This document shows positions 8,796 through 16,744 of a stretch of DNA of 48,841 bases, piece after piece (position 1 is the stretch's first letter; the number at the start of each line of letters is the position of its first letter). Source of the DNA: Candidatus Zixiibacteriota bacterium (lineage in GTDB: Bacteria; Zixibacteria; MSB-5A5; UBA10806); assembly GCA_020348065.1 (NCBI GenBank), contig CP070742.1, positions 1,005,509 through 1,054,349 on the forward strand, read 5' to 3'. The translations under genes were made by a program, and so were the position numbers. Below the pieces are notes generated by a model, which had not been told where the DNA came from, made no database searches, and saw only the letters and a list, made by a program, of their open reading frames with translations.

Positions 8796-9941
8796 CTATC
8801 CCGTGGCGTTGCCGAGCCGTTTTCCCCATTTTGTCCGAACACAGTATTCCAGCAAACTCCGGTAATACTGGCTGAAGGGCGGTACGGCGATATTGGTGCC
8901 TTCAAGGGCTTCCAGAGTGTTGCGGTTATCGAATATTCTTCCGATTGACATATATGGTTCATATTCGGCAAACGCCTGGAGAATTCTCTTTGTGGAATTG
9001 CCCAGAAACTGCCGGACCAATCTGAAAAGCGCCGGAGGTATGAATCTTATTTTGCGGATTTTTTTATGATGATGCTTATTATTAATATAATCCAAAGACA
9101 GCCTTACGATTTCGCCTGTAGTGGTATGGGTTTTCTTGCCGGCGGTAAGATGATAGATTTTTCCATCGCTCGTATCTTTTTTCAAGGCTATATGGCATAT
9201 AGCGTCGCAGACGAAATCGACCGGTACGACATCCAGAGCGGTTTTACGTGAACCGGGCAGTATTCTGACAAATCCCCGGCATATGAACTTCAAAGGCGAA
9301 TATATAACATTAAACGCCGACGTTATGCCGGTAGTCGAATCGCCGACAATTATGCTGGGACGGAATATCGTAATCGGCAGCATTGTTTTCCAATGCTGCA
9401 AGAGCTTCTCGGTTTCGAACTTTGACCGCTCGTAAGCGTTGGCAAATTTCCGGGGGTAATCCAGTTCGTTTTCAAATATCAATCCCTTGCGGTTGCCGGA
9501 GATGTAAGCGGTACCAACGTAGGCGAATCTTTTGAGGTTGCCGTTTATCCTGGCGCAATCTGCAAATTTAATAACGTTCCGGGTGCCGCCCAGATTTACA
9601 CATCGGGCTTCCTCTAACGTTTGCTGGAAATTAACGTTGGCGGCGGCATGAATAATATGCGTTACTTCGCGGGCAAGCTTATTATAGATCGGTTCCAGGA
9701 TTCCCAAATTTTTCAAGGTTATATCGCCGCGGATCGGCGTTATCCTGTCTGCTGTTTCCTCCATGTCGGTATCGGTACGAAGACTTTCAATAAGCTCTTC
9801 AAACCTCCGTTTCACGTCATGATCCGTTTTGCCGCGTATCAGCAGAACAAGCTTGATGTTCGGATCGAGCCTTAATATTCTGGGTATAAGATTCCGCCCG
9901 ACAAATCCGGTGGCTCCTGTCAGAAATACTGTATCGCTCAT
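8796..9941 (-). CDS. NAD(P)-dependent short-chain reductase, thioester-reductase/male-sterility type
   Basis: I take the start at the ATG at 9941 (MSDTVFLTGATGFVG), because AAAGGAGAAAACG lies directly upstream; an upstream in-frame ATG at 9983 lacks such a site. The N-terminus has the Rossmann motif GATGFVG. An extended-SDR active site follows: a Thr/Ser in FAYVGTAY, then Tyr and Lys in AYERSKFETEK. The long substrate-binding C-terminal region (FNVIYSPLKFICRG, later VPVDFVCDAI) resembles the NAD_binding_4 family of fatty acyl-CoA and carrier-protein thioester reductases. It is the first gene of the lipid operon. A role in reducing an acyl chain or modifying a lipid precursor is likely, but the substrate is unknown. 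Confidence 0.85.
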   Translation of the reverse strand: MSDTVFLTGATGFVGRNLIPRILRLDPNIKLVLLIRGKTDHDVKRRFEELIESLRTDTDMEETADRITPIRGDITLKNLGILEPIYNKLAREVTHIIHAAANVNFQQTLEEARCVNLGGTRNVIKFADCARINGNLKRFAYVGTAYISGNRKGLIFENELDYPRKFANAYERSKFETEKLLQHWKTMLPITIFRPSIIVGDSTTGITSAFNVIYSPLKFICRGFVRILPGSRKTALDVVPVDFVCDAICHIALKKDTSDGKIYHLTAGKKTHTTTGEIVRLSLDYINNKHHHKKIRKIRFIPPALFRLVRQFLGNSTKRILQAFAEYEPYMSIGRIFDNRNTLEALEGTNIAVPPFSQYYRSLLEYCVRTKWGKRLGNATG

Positions 9942-10449
9942 CGTTTTCTCCTTTGATTCCATTGCTATCTGAATTAAGGGCAAGAGATATGCCGGATTCC
10001 GGAAAACCGAATTATTTTGTTAACGTATTGGTATATAATAGGTTATATTGCAGAAAAGAACGCCCCCTCATGCCATTAATGGATAATAGCTATCCACTTA
10101 TTTCTTCAATAAGGTAAGCAATCTTAGGTATATCCATGTAACCGTTTGAAAATTAATAAGTTGAACTGATATTTCTAAGGTGGTTAATCGGAAACCACCT
10201 GCTACATCTTTAAGATCGCAAATATATTATTCTATAGAACTTGGCAGCGATGTCGATGGCGAGGATGGTTGTCATTATAAAACAACATTATTCGGTTATA
10301 CGCCCCGCGGTTTTTTTCGCCGCTACATTTTATCGTGTACTGATTTTGCAACTTTTCTTGTCCCATGTCGGTATTCTCTATTAGTTGTCGGGTTGAGAAG
10401 CGATTTTTGATTTTATAAAGGCAACCTTTTTCTTACGGGAGATTTGGCT
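9942..10449. other. Divergent intergenic region between lipid operon and TonB-dependent receptor
   Basis: No supported gene lies here. An inverted repeat TGGATA-ATAGC-TATCCA at 10080-10096 sits about 140 bases upstream of the lipid operon start and could be an operator. A fair promoter for the receptor gene lies at 10393-10419. I found no good promoter for the lipid operon on the minus strand. Confidence 0.4.
10393..10419 (+). promoter_or_regulatory. Possible promoter for the TonB-dependent receptor gene
   Basis: TTGAGA (10393-10398) and TATAAA (10414-10419) each match consensus at five of six positions, but the 15-base spacer is short. The receptor ATG at 10450 is about 25 bases from the expected start of transcription. 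Confidence 0.3.
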
Positions 10450-12882
10450 ATGATCGGGCACTTATCAAAATTAACAACGGCTTCATCGTCCAGACGGCAA
10501 TGGTATCAGTTCAAGCTTATTATTGTTTCTCTATTAATAATAATTCTCCGGGCAACTGTCTGGAGCGATCCCGGATCCGGCAGGATATCCGGGGTGATTT
10601 ATGACGCGGATAGCCGGGAGCCGATACCCGGCGTTACTGTGATTATGCTGAACGGTTTCGCGGGGACATCATCAGGCCCGGACGGTCGATTTACCCTGAA
10701 GAACCTCTCTTATGGAACTTATTCCCTTCAGGTCAGCAGCATCGGTTATGAGACCTTGAGACTGGACAGCGTAATTGTGGCGGGAAATCCGTCTAAGGAA
10801 CTCTCTATAAATTTGACGCCCAAGGCGGTTCAGTTGAAATCGGTAACCGTAACACCGGGCCGCTTCAGCATAATGGGAGAGGAGGCGGTCGCCAAACAGA
10901 CGTTGACACAGCGGCAGATCCGCACCATGCCGCAGCTGGCCGACGATTTCTTCCGGGCGGTTTCCCGCCTGCCGGGAACGTCCAGCAACGATTTTTCCAC
11001 CAGGTTTACAGTTCGCGGAGGGGAATATGAAGAAGTGCTGGTGATGCTGGACGGTCTTCAGATTTACGAGCCGTTTCATCTCAAGGATATAGACGGCGGG
11101 GCCATAAGCGTAATAGACGTGGCCGCGGTGGAAAGCATAGACTTGATGACGGGAGGTTTCCCGGCGCGGTACGGCGACAAGATGTCGGGCGCCTTTGAAA
11201 TCAAATCCCGCCAGGTGCCCCCGAATCAGAACCGCTTTTCGGCCGGGATAAGCCTGATCAACACTCATGCCTTCGCCGAGGGCAAATTCGATAATAACCG
11301 GGGATCCTGGCTGTTTTCCGCCCGCAGGGGATATATCGATTACGTACTGAAACTCGCCGGCGCGGACGATAATATTAAGCCGACATATTACGATTTATTT
11401 GGAAAGGTTCAATATCAGCTCAGCAAGAGACATTCCTTATCGGCCGATATCCTGCACGCCCATGACAACATGAAGGTTATCGGGGAAGAAAATGATACCG
11501 GAGATACGCTTATTACGGAATACGGTAACTCCTATGCCTGGATGACATTATGGTCGGAATTCCATCCCCGGCTGTTCGCTCAGACGGTGGCTTCGGTTGG
11601 AAAAGTAGATCACAACAGATACGGTCGTGATGTAGGCGTTTTTGGCGAATTTTTGACCGATGCCATGGCCAGCGACGAAGAGGATTTTCAATTCGCGGGC
11701 CTCAAAACCGATTGGGAGTACGAGCACTCCGATCTTCTGGTTTTGAAGTTTGGCTCCGAGATCCAGAGTAGGAAGGCGACCTACGATTATATAAATCGCG
11801 ACTACAATTACGACTATATCAGTACTCCCGACAGTTCATATATTGAATTTACCGGAATCGATTCTATCTTTATACCGATGGAGAAATCCGGCGTCCGTTT
11901 CGGCAGCTATCTGGCCGGCCGTTTCCGAGTTGCCGATCCACTGGTAGCGGAGATTGGTTTACGATACGACCGTACCTCCTATTCGGGGGATGACGATTTT
12001 TCCCCGCGGCTCAACCTGGCATACAATATTGCCGAAAGAACCGCCTTCTGCGCCGGATGGGGTTATTACTACCAGTCCGAGGGGGTCCATGAAATTATGG
12101 TTGGCGACGGAGAAGACGATTTCTACCCATCGCAACGAGCGGAGTTGTTGGTGGCGGGAATCGAACACGAATTCGACAGCGGTATCCGTTTGCGGGCCGA
12201 GACATATAACAAGCTATACACTAATTTAAGGCCGGCCTACCGAAATTCATTTGATGATATTGAAGCTTTTCCCGAAATGGAAAGCGATCGGACCGTGATT
12301 TTCCGCAAGAACGGCAGTTCCCGGGGAATCGAATTTTATTTGAAAAAAGATACCGGGGGCAAATTTTCCTGGTGGTCGAGTTACGCTTATTCCAAATCGG
12401 AAGAGGATGTTGATCATATCTACTTCCCGACGGAGGATGTCTCGGCTTATTACGACGTCACGATACCCACTCCCCAGGACCAACGTCATACTTTTTATCT
12501 CGACGTGCATTATCGCCCTACCGCCAGGTGGCAGTTGAGTACCGCATTCCAGTATCATTCGGGATGGCCGTATACCAATTTATTTCTGGCCTCCCAGAGT
12601 ACTCCGGAGGGGACGGTTTACTGGGTTCAGGCGGACGAACAATGGGGGGCTCGCTTCAAACCGTATCACCGGCTGGATTTGAGAATCAACCGTTATTTCC
12701 CTTTGAAGAAAGGGCGAATTACCGCTTTTATCGAAATACTGAATGTTTATAATCAAAAGAATGTCAGGAAATACAATTATTACCTGCGTCGGATCGGCGA
12801 TCGTATTAATTTCAGCAAGGAGCCGGATTATTGGTTCGGCTGGATGCCGTCGTTCGGTATTTCTTATGACATAAATTTTTAG
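10450..12882 (+). CDS. TonB-dependent outer-membrane receptor with N-terminal carboxypeptidase-regulatory-like domain
   Basis: I take the ATG at 10450 (GGGAG lies 8 bases before it) rather than a TTG six bases upstream. A hydrophobic export signal (FKLIIVSLLIIILRATVWS) is followed by a carboxypeptidase-regulatory-like beta-sandwich (RISGVIYDADSREPIPGVTV to IGYETLRLDSV). The plug domain comes next (RFTVRGGEYEEVLVMLDGLQ, later FPARYGDKMSG), then a large beta-barrel of alternating aromatic strands ending in the outer-membrane signature with terminal Phe (ISYDINF). The architecture is common in Bacteroidota and related FCB phyla, where it imports oligomers, siderophores or cobalamin using TonB energy. 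There is no SusD partner beside it, so the ligand is unknown. It appears to be a single-gene unit; its end overlaps the open frame of a minus-strand remnant. Confidence 0.92.
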   Translation: MIGHLSKLTTASSSRRQWYQFKLIIVSLLIIILRATVWSDPGSGRISGVIYDADSREPIPGVTVIMLNGFAGTSSGPDGRFTLKNLSYGTYSLQVSSIGYETLRLDSVIVAGNPSKELSINLTPKAVQLKSVTVTPGRFSIMGEEAVAKQTLTQRQIRTMPQLADDFFRAVSRLPGTSSNDFSTRFTVRGGEYEEVLVMLDGLQIYEPFHLKDIDGGAISVIDVAAVESIDLMTGGFPARYGDKMSGAFEIKSRQVPPNQNRFSAGISLINTHAFAEGKFDNNRGSWLFSARRGYIDYVLKLAGADDNIKPTYYDLFGKVQYQLSKRHSLSADILHAHDNMKVIGEENDTGDTLITEYGNSYAWMTLWSEFHPRLFAQTVASVGKVDHNRYGRDVGVFGEFLTDAMASDEEDFQFAGLKTDWEYEHSDLLVLKFGSEIQSRKATYDYINRDYNYDYISTPDSSYIEFTGIDSIFIPMEKSGVRFGSYLAGRFRVADPLVAEIGLRYDRTSYSGDDDFSPRLNLAYNIAERTAFCAGWGYYYQSEGVHEIMVGDGEDDFYPSQRAELLVAGIEHEFDSGIRLRAETYNKLYTNLRPAYRNSFDDIEAFPEMESDRTVIFRKNGSSRGIEFYLKKDTGGKFSWWSSYAYSKSEEDVDHIYFPTEDVSAYYDVTIPTPQDQRHTFYLDVHYRPTARWQLSTAFQYHSGWPYTNLFLASQSTPEGTVYWVQADEQWGARFKPYHRLDLRINRYFPLKKGRITAFIEILNVYNQKNVRKYNYYLRRIGDRINFSKEPDYWFGWMPSFGISYDINF

Positions 12883-13204
12883 TTTTGTCTTGTATCGAGA
12901 AAAGCCAGGCCAAAAACCGCTTGATTTTTTCCGCGGCGTTAGTCGCCCCGTCGACAGGGATGGGGTCGCATCTTATCTTCTTACCGATATTGGCAGCTAT
13001 ACGCCCGGCAAGGGATTCAGGTGTTGTGGCTCTGAATGACATTTTCAAGCCCGCTTTGTGCCTGGCCAGTCGTCCCGCTACATGAAACTGCTGTTCGAAA
13101 TGTCGCTCCAGGAGGAAATACAGAAACGGCCTTCTCAACGCCGTCAATTCCAGGATCAATGTACCACTCGCCTGCACAATGGGTGGAGCACAGACCGGTA
13201 TCAT
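12812..13204 (-). pseudogene. Remnant of a MurG/LpxB-like family glycosyltransferase (C-terminal piece)
   Basis: On the minus strand, a piece covering about 12920-13168 reads LELTALRRPFLYFLLERHF, then EQQFHVAGRLARHKAGLKMS and PIPVDGATNAAEKI. This resembles the C-terminal donor-binding end of GT28-type UDP-N-acetylglucosamine transferases (typical form: ELTALRRPFLYFPL..HFEQQ). No N-terminal domain exists upstream, where the strand is occupied by unrelated sequence. The open frame also runs on into the end of the TonB-dependent receptor gene. It is therefore a gene fragment, not a working enzyme. The sequence is well preserved, which suggests recent loss. Confidence 0.6.
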
Positions 13205-13261
13205 TCACAATCCCGGGAGTTTTTCAAGGCTGGCAAAGGTTCAACAGGCTGGAATAGAGGT

Positions 13262-13429
13262 GAAAGCAACCTGAAGAAAATCATCGAATATGCGGAAAGA
13301 GACATAATAAGGCGGGCTCCGGCTAAAGACAGGGGCAACATTTCGATAGCTTCGGAGGAGTTGGAACTTAAGCCCAAAGGTTTGACTAATAAAATTGATC
13401 GTTGTAGCACAGAAATCGATTTTGAATAG
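13262..13429 (+). pseudogene. Remnant of a sigma-54 activator C-terminus (Fis-type helix-turn-helix)
   Basis: The frame reads LKKIIEYAERDIIRRAPAKD, then RGNISIASEELELKPKGLTN and KIDRC before a stop at 13427-13429. This is the typical end of a sigma-54 activator: an amphipathic helix followed by a Fis-like HTH (consensus xxGNxxxAAxxLGIxRxTLxxKIxxY). Cys replaces the usual Tyr near the end. Nothing upstream in this frame encodes the AAA+ domain; that stretch is antisense to the glycosyltransferase remnant. It is similar to, but not identical with, the end of the protein at 3343-4914. Confidence 0.55.
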
Positions 13430-13466
13430 GATTGTTTCAGGAAGAAAGACTATCCAATGATAATAG

Positions 13467-13496
13467 TTGACAGGATTGTATACTTTTTTTTAATTT
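13467..13496 (+). promoter_or_regulatory. Possible promoter for the dockerin-repeat protein gene
   Basis: A perfect -35 hexamer TTGACA lies at 13467-13472. The best -10 at the right distance is TAATTT (13491-13496, 18-base spacer), which is weak. The gene starts at 13639 behind an AAGGAG site, so the leader would be about 135 bases. Confidence 0.25.
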
Positions 13497-13638
13497 ACAT
13501 ACTGTGCGTAAGTCCCGTAAGCCGACTTGATGTCTCAAAAGCGGGCGTGGATATCTTCGCTCCTCGGAGCTTTGAATATATCTGTTGGGCAGCCGGGCGA
13601 TGGGCTTTAAAAAATGGACACTCAGATAAGGAGAAAAA

Positions 13639-15024
13639 ATGAAAAGGTCGATCTTATTTTTCATCTGTTCGGTTATCGTCGTTTTTGTTCTGACAACGGC
13701 TGCCGAAACATATGCTGACGTAGACGATTTGCTAAGGCAATATGAGACCGGCGATAAGGACTTCGAGAAATTCGAAATAGGCGATTTGACAGTATACTGG
13801 CATCAAAGGACCATAGACGGGGCTATAGTGGAAAAGGACCAGATCGTTTATCAATTTGACGGCGATTCCAAACAACTTCTTGATAAAAAAATGCATTGGC
13901 GGGAGGATCTTCCGCAAGATATTACAGTTAATATAGATGCAGAGGAGGCAGAATCTAAAATTGAGGGAGAACCGATCAGCTCTACGTTGTATATTATTTC
14001 CCCCGAATCCGACGTTTATAAAGTCGATCCGATACCGGATAATCCCTGCTGGATAGTGAGGATTTTAAGAGACGATGAAATGCGAATTGTTATTGTCGAT
14101 GCTGTAACGGGCGATTCGCTGGGCTACGGCGTTCCGCCCCCATATGAGTCGTTTTCTTTAACCGGTCCGTGGTATCCTGATCCCTGCAGTGGAGGGTGGC
14201 TCGACTGGTATGAAAGCGCCGAATACTGGTTCAATTTGATGGGCTATAGTTGCGAGGCGATCTTACGGCCTGAAAAGGGGATTATTCAAGGTCATGTTCA
14301 AAGCACTTCAACAGGTATGTTTTACGAACTGGCCCACGGCGGAAGCAACGTTTTCGTCAGCGGCTGTATTGATGGAACAAATTACGAACTTACGAGGGCA
14401 TCTGATATTGAATCGTGGATTGCGTATTACCCCGAAATGCGTTTTGCCTTTATGGGCAGCTGCCTGGGAATGTGTGAAACGGGCGATAATACGTTTTCGT
14501 ACGAGTTCCGAAAGGGCAGTATGACCAATACCGTCACAGTAGGTTATTGCGAAATGGCCGAAGATTATTGTGCTCTCTGCTGGGATTATTCCATCGATTG
14601 GCAGGACTCATTATTCAGCTATATGTATCTGGGGTGGACGGTGAAAGACGCGTTTGATCAGGCCCAGGCTGATTATCCCGCCTGTGCCGGATCGAGCAAC
14701 TGCATGAGGTTTGTCGGAGACGAAAATTTCAGCGGCCCCTATTACCGGTCGTCCGATTTTTGCCACTACGTGGCGGGCGATGTCAACGGCAGCGATAGCT
14801 ATAACGGTCTCGACATCACATATGGCGTCGCATACTTAAAGGGTGGCTCCGAGCCCATGTGTCCCTTCGGTTCCTGCCCTTTTCCATCCTGCAACGATTT
14901 TTTTTACTGTGGCGATGTTAACGGCAACTGTTCATATAACGGCCTCGATATTACTTACGGTGTCAACTATCTTAAAGGCGGCGATTCTCCGATACCCTGC
15001 CCGGCATGCCCGCCAATAAATTAA
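13639..15024 (+). CDS. Secreted protein with possible caspase-like fold and two dockerin-like repeats
   Basis: A clear signal peptide (SILFFICSVIVVFVLTTAAE) follows the start; AAGGAGAAAAA precedes the ATG. The region to about residue 170 has the character of an exported prodomain. A central domain carries FYELAHGGSNVF with His233 and FMGSCLGMCE with Cys275. A His-Gly followed about 40 residues later by a Cys after a hydrophobic strand matches the catalytic pair of clan CD cysteine peptidases (gingipain/C25, CHAT, metacaspase). This assignment is inference. Two dockerin-like repeats begin at Gly380 (GDVNGSDSYNGLDITYG) and Gly425, with a Cys-Pro linker between them. The pair matches the protein truncated at the left edge of the window. 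The gene appears to stand alone and may have lost a membrane sorting signal that now lies out of frame just downstream. Confidence 0.75.
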   Translation: MKRSILFFICSVIVVFVLTTAAETYADVDDLLRQYETGDKDFEKFEIGDLTVYWHQRTIDGAIVEKDQIVYQFDGDSKQLLDKKMHWREDLPQDITVNIDAEEAESKIEGEPISSTLYIISPESDVYKVDPIPDNPCWIVRILRDDEMRIVIVDAVTGDSLGYGVPPPYESFSLTGPWYPDPCSGGWLDWYESAEYWFNLMGYSCEAILRPEKGIIQGHVQSTSTGMFYELAHGGSNVFVSGCIDGTNYELTRASDIESWIAYYPEMRFAFMGSCLGMCETGDNTFSYEFRKGSMTNTVTVGYCEMAEDYCALCWDYSIDWQDSLFSYMYLGWTVKDAFDQAQADYPACAGSSNCMRFVGDENFSGPYYRSSDFCHYVAGDVNGSDSYNGLDITYGVAYLKGGSEPMCPFGSCPFPSCNDFFYCGDVNGNCSYNGLDITYGVNYLKGGDSPIPCPACPPIN

Positions 15025-15140
15025 AACCGATCCCCACCCGCTCCGAATGGAGCATGCTGATTATGGGATTGCTGCTATTGGCCGCGGGCGCAGTTGCTGT
15101 GATCAGGCGTAGAGGCTCGGTATTGCACGGAAATTCCTGA
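15006..15140 (+). pseudogene. Out-of-frame IPTL-CTERM-like sorting signal
   Basis: In the -1 frame relative to the dockerin-repeat gene, and overlapping its last 19 bases, 44 codons encode the sequence PIPTRSEWSMLIMGLLLLAA followed by GAVAVIRRR. This fits the IPTL-CTERM class of C-terminal sorting signals: an IPT[LR]-SEW motif, one membrane helix and an Arg-rich end. Such signals occur only at the ends of exported proteins, never alone. A one-base deletion between the second repeat and this segment, or a -1 ribosomal frameshift, would explain it. A separate 44-residue gene is unlikely, as no ribosome-binding site precedes the ATG at 15006. Confidence 0.6.
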
Positions 15141-15737
15141 CAGCTAAAATTAATCAATCGCCAATTTTCGGTTTAAATGGAAACACATTAAGAACTTTTT
15201 GAAAAAGCCCTACTTGAAAGTCGGAGCTGCTAATCTATTCGTCGAATTATTATCTCCGTAATAGGCGGGACCTTCCAGTCCCGGAATTTGATATTTAATT
15301 TTCCGGTAATGAGCTTATATGGCTTTTTATACACTCCCATAATCTCTCTATATCAGCGATTTGAAAAGACCCGGATCCGATCCATCGGTCGGGCGGCGTT
15401 TTCTTTAGAATTGCGGTTGTGTTTATCAACGGTGAAACAATTTCATGCCGGGACAGGAGTTAATAATGACGGAATTTGAAGGAATAAGACTTTGTGGGTG
15501 TCCATTGCAGCCATAATCCTGATAGCGTTACCAGGAAATAAACCTCGGTCTGAATGCCGAAAGCCATTTTATTTTTTTATCATATTTAACCCACTGCCGA
15601 TAATTCCTGCCTTTACAGATCTTTCGGGAATGGAATAATTGATCTGGGTACTTTGATTCCGTAATATTTAAGCTATTTTTTGGCAATTAGTTATCTTTAT
15701 ACGGCAGGGGGTTTTGGGAGATTTGAGGAGAAATTTC
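15141..15737. other. Gene-free region with a small hairpin
   Basis: No supported gene is present. A perfect 6-bp hairpin (CGGGAC at 15266-15271, GTCCCG at 15278-15283) is followed by AT-rich sequence without a clean T-run, so it is at best a weak terminator. A short self-complementary CTTTTTGAAAAAG lies near 15194-15206. The rest is featureless to my reading. Confidence 0.35.
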
Positions 15738-15765
15738 TTGACCGCGGTCTTTGATTTAATATAAT
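15738..15765 (+). promoter_or_regulatory. Near-consensus sigma-70-type promoter of the redox-signalling operon
   Basis: TTGACC (-35, 15738-15743) and TATAAT (-10, 15760-15765) are separated by 16 bases; eleven of twelve positions match consensus. Transcription would begin near 15772, about 47 bases before the TTG start of the HTH regulator gene. Confidence 0.7.
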
Positions 15766-15781
15766 TACCGATAGAATCGAT

Positions 15782-15815
15782 AAAATGCATAAAATGCAGA
15801 AAAGAAAGAAATGCA
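15782..15815 (+). repeat. Three direct AAATGCA repeats in the operon leader
   Basis: AAAATGCA occurs at 15782-15789 and 15791-15798 (9-base period), and AAATGCA again at 15809-15815. They lie between the expected transcription start and the HTH gene. Proteins with MerR/BldC-like DNA-binding domains can bind direct repeats, so this could be an autoregulatory site; that is inference. Confidence 0.4.
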
Positions 15816-15818
15816 AAC

Positions 15819-16598
15819 TTGAATCAAGGAATCCAAAGGAAAGAATTCGTTTCGACCGGAAAAGCGGCGGAATTGTGTTCGGTAACTCCGGATACGGTGT
15901 TGAAATGGATAAAATCCGGTAAATTAGCGGCCAATAGGACGCCGGGGGGGCATTATAGAATTCACAGGGAAACCCTGCTGGAGATAATTGAATCAGGCAG
16001 CCTGCATGCTCATATCGATACGATTAAACAGCCTTTTCAATTTTGCTGGGAATATTATGAAAGGAACGGCGGATATGAGTATGAATGCCATGAATGCATT
16101 GTCTACCGTTCGAGGGCGTTGCGTTGCTATGAGATGATCCAGCTTCCGTCCGAGTCGGGGCATGCCAAACTCCATTGCCATGGAGCATGTTATGATTGCG
16201 AATATTACAGGGTCGTCAAGGGTCAGCAATTGAACGTTCTTCTTATCGCAGGACAGGAGGATCTGAAAAAGGAGATTGAATCTAATGCCAGTAAGGCCGA
16301 CTATAATCTTCAAATTGCGGAGAGCGAATATCGCTGTTCAATGATAGTTGAGAATTTCCGGCCCGACTATGTTATTATCGACTGTTCCATCGGCAAGAAA
16401 GAATGCGGTAACTTCACCAGACATCTCTACGAAGATCCCCGCCTGCCCTATGTAAAGATTATCCTGGTCGGCGATTCCCATGATATCCCTTCCGAGTGCA
16501 ACGGTTTGATATTCGCCGTTATGAAAGAGCCGTTTACATTATTCAAGTTAGAAAACCTTATCGGATTGGCAAAATTGGGAAAAATGGCGGAGGCTTGA
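15819..16598 (+). CDS. Cys-rich HTH regulator with receiver-like C-terminus
   Basis: Residues 9-60 form an excisionase/BldC-like winged helix-turn-helix (TGKAAELCSVTPDTVLKWIK, then GGHYRIHRETL). The next segment has seven cysteines at about 76, 90, 93, 103, 120, 124 and 127 (CHECIVYRSRALRC, HCHGACYDCEYY), a pattern suited to Zn or Fe-S binding. The C-terminal 120 residues resemble a degenerate receiver domain (DYVIIDCS in place of a clear phospho-acceptor site). It is probably a redox- or metal-responsive transcription factor for its own operon, which carries iron-sulfur enzymes. The start is a TTG at 15819: no ATG or GTG is in frame between the upstream stop at 15762-15764 and the HTH. It is the first gene of the operon. 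Confidence 0.8.
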   Translation: MNQGIQRKEFVSTGKAAELCSVTPDTVLKWIKSGKLAANRTPGGHYRIHRETLLEIIESGSLHAHIDTIKQPFQFCWEYYERNGGYEYECHECIVYRSRALRCYEMIQLPSESGHAKLHCHGACYDCEYYRVVKGQQLNVLLIAGQEDLKKEIESNASKADYNLQIAESEYRCSMIVENFRPDYVIIDCSIGKKECGNFTRHLYEDPRLPYVKIILVGDSHDIPSECNGLIFAVMKEPFTLFKLENLIGLAKLGKMAEA

Positions 16599-16636
16599 GA
16601 TAAATGAGTTTTGTTACCATGGCGAATTGGCCGGAT

Positions 16637-16664
16637 TTGAAAAGTGATATGATTCATTTAATAT
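16637..16664 (+). promoter_or_regulatory. Possible internal promoter with dyad before the macro-domain gene
   Basis: TTGAAA (16637-16642) and TAATAT (16659-16664) are separated by 16 bases. A TGATAT...ATATCA inverted repeat overlaps the spacer and -10. The site could allow expression of the macro-domain gene and those downstream independently of the first gene. Confidence 0.3.
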
Positions 16665-16744
16665 CATTTTTGGGGTCTTACGAAATACGGGCTATTTCTT
16701 CGGGTAAAAGGACGAAAATAAAATACAAAGTAGGAGACTGAAAC

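Noticed and set aside
10040-10090. Possible -24/-12 promoter for the lipid operon (TGGCATGAGGGGGCG on the minus strand)
   Set aside because: The GG-to-GC spacing is 9 rather than 10 bases and the TTGC element is absent.
10180-10410. 76-codon open frame upstream of the TonB-dependent receptor
   Set aside because: It shows no recognisable domain and no good ribosome-binding site, and sits in sequence that looks regulatory.
13457-13642. 61-codon open frame with a hydrophobic start before the dockerin-repeat gene
   Set aside because: It overlaps the start of the real gene and lacks a ribosome-binding site; the hydrophobic run comes from T-rich promoter sequence.
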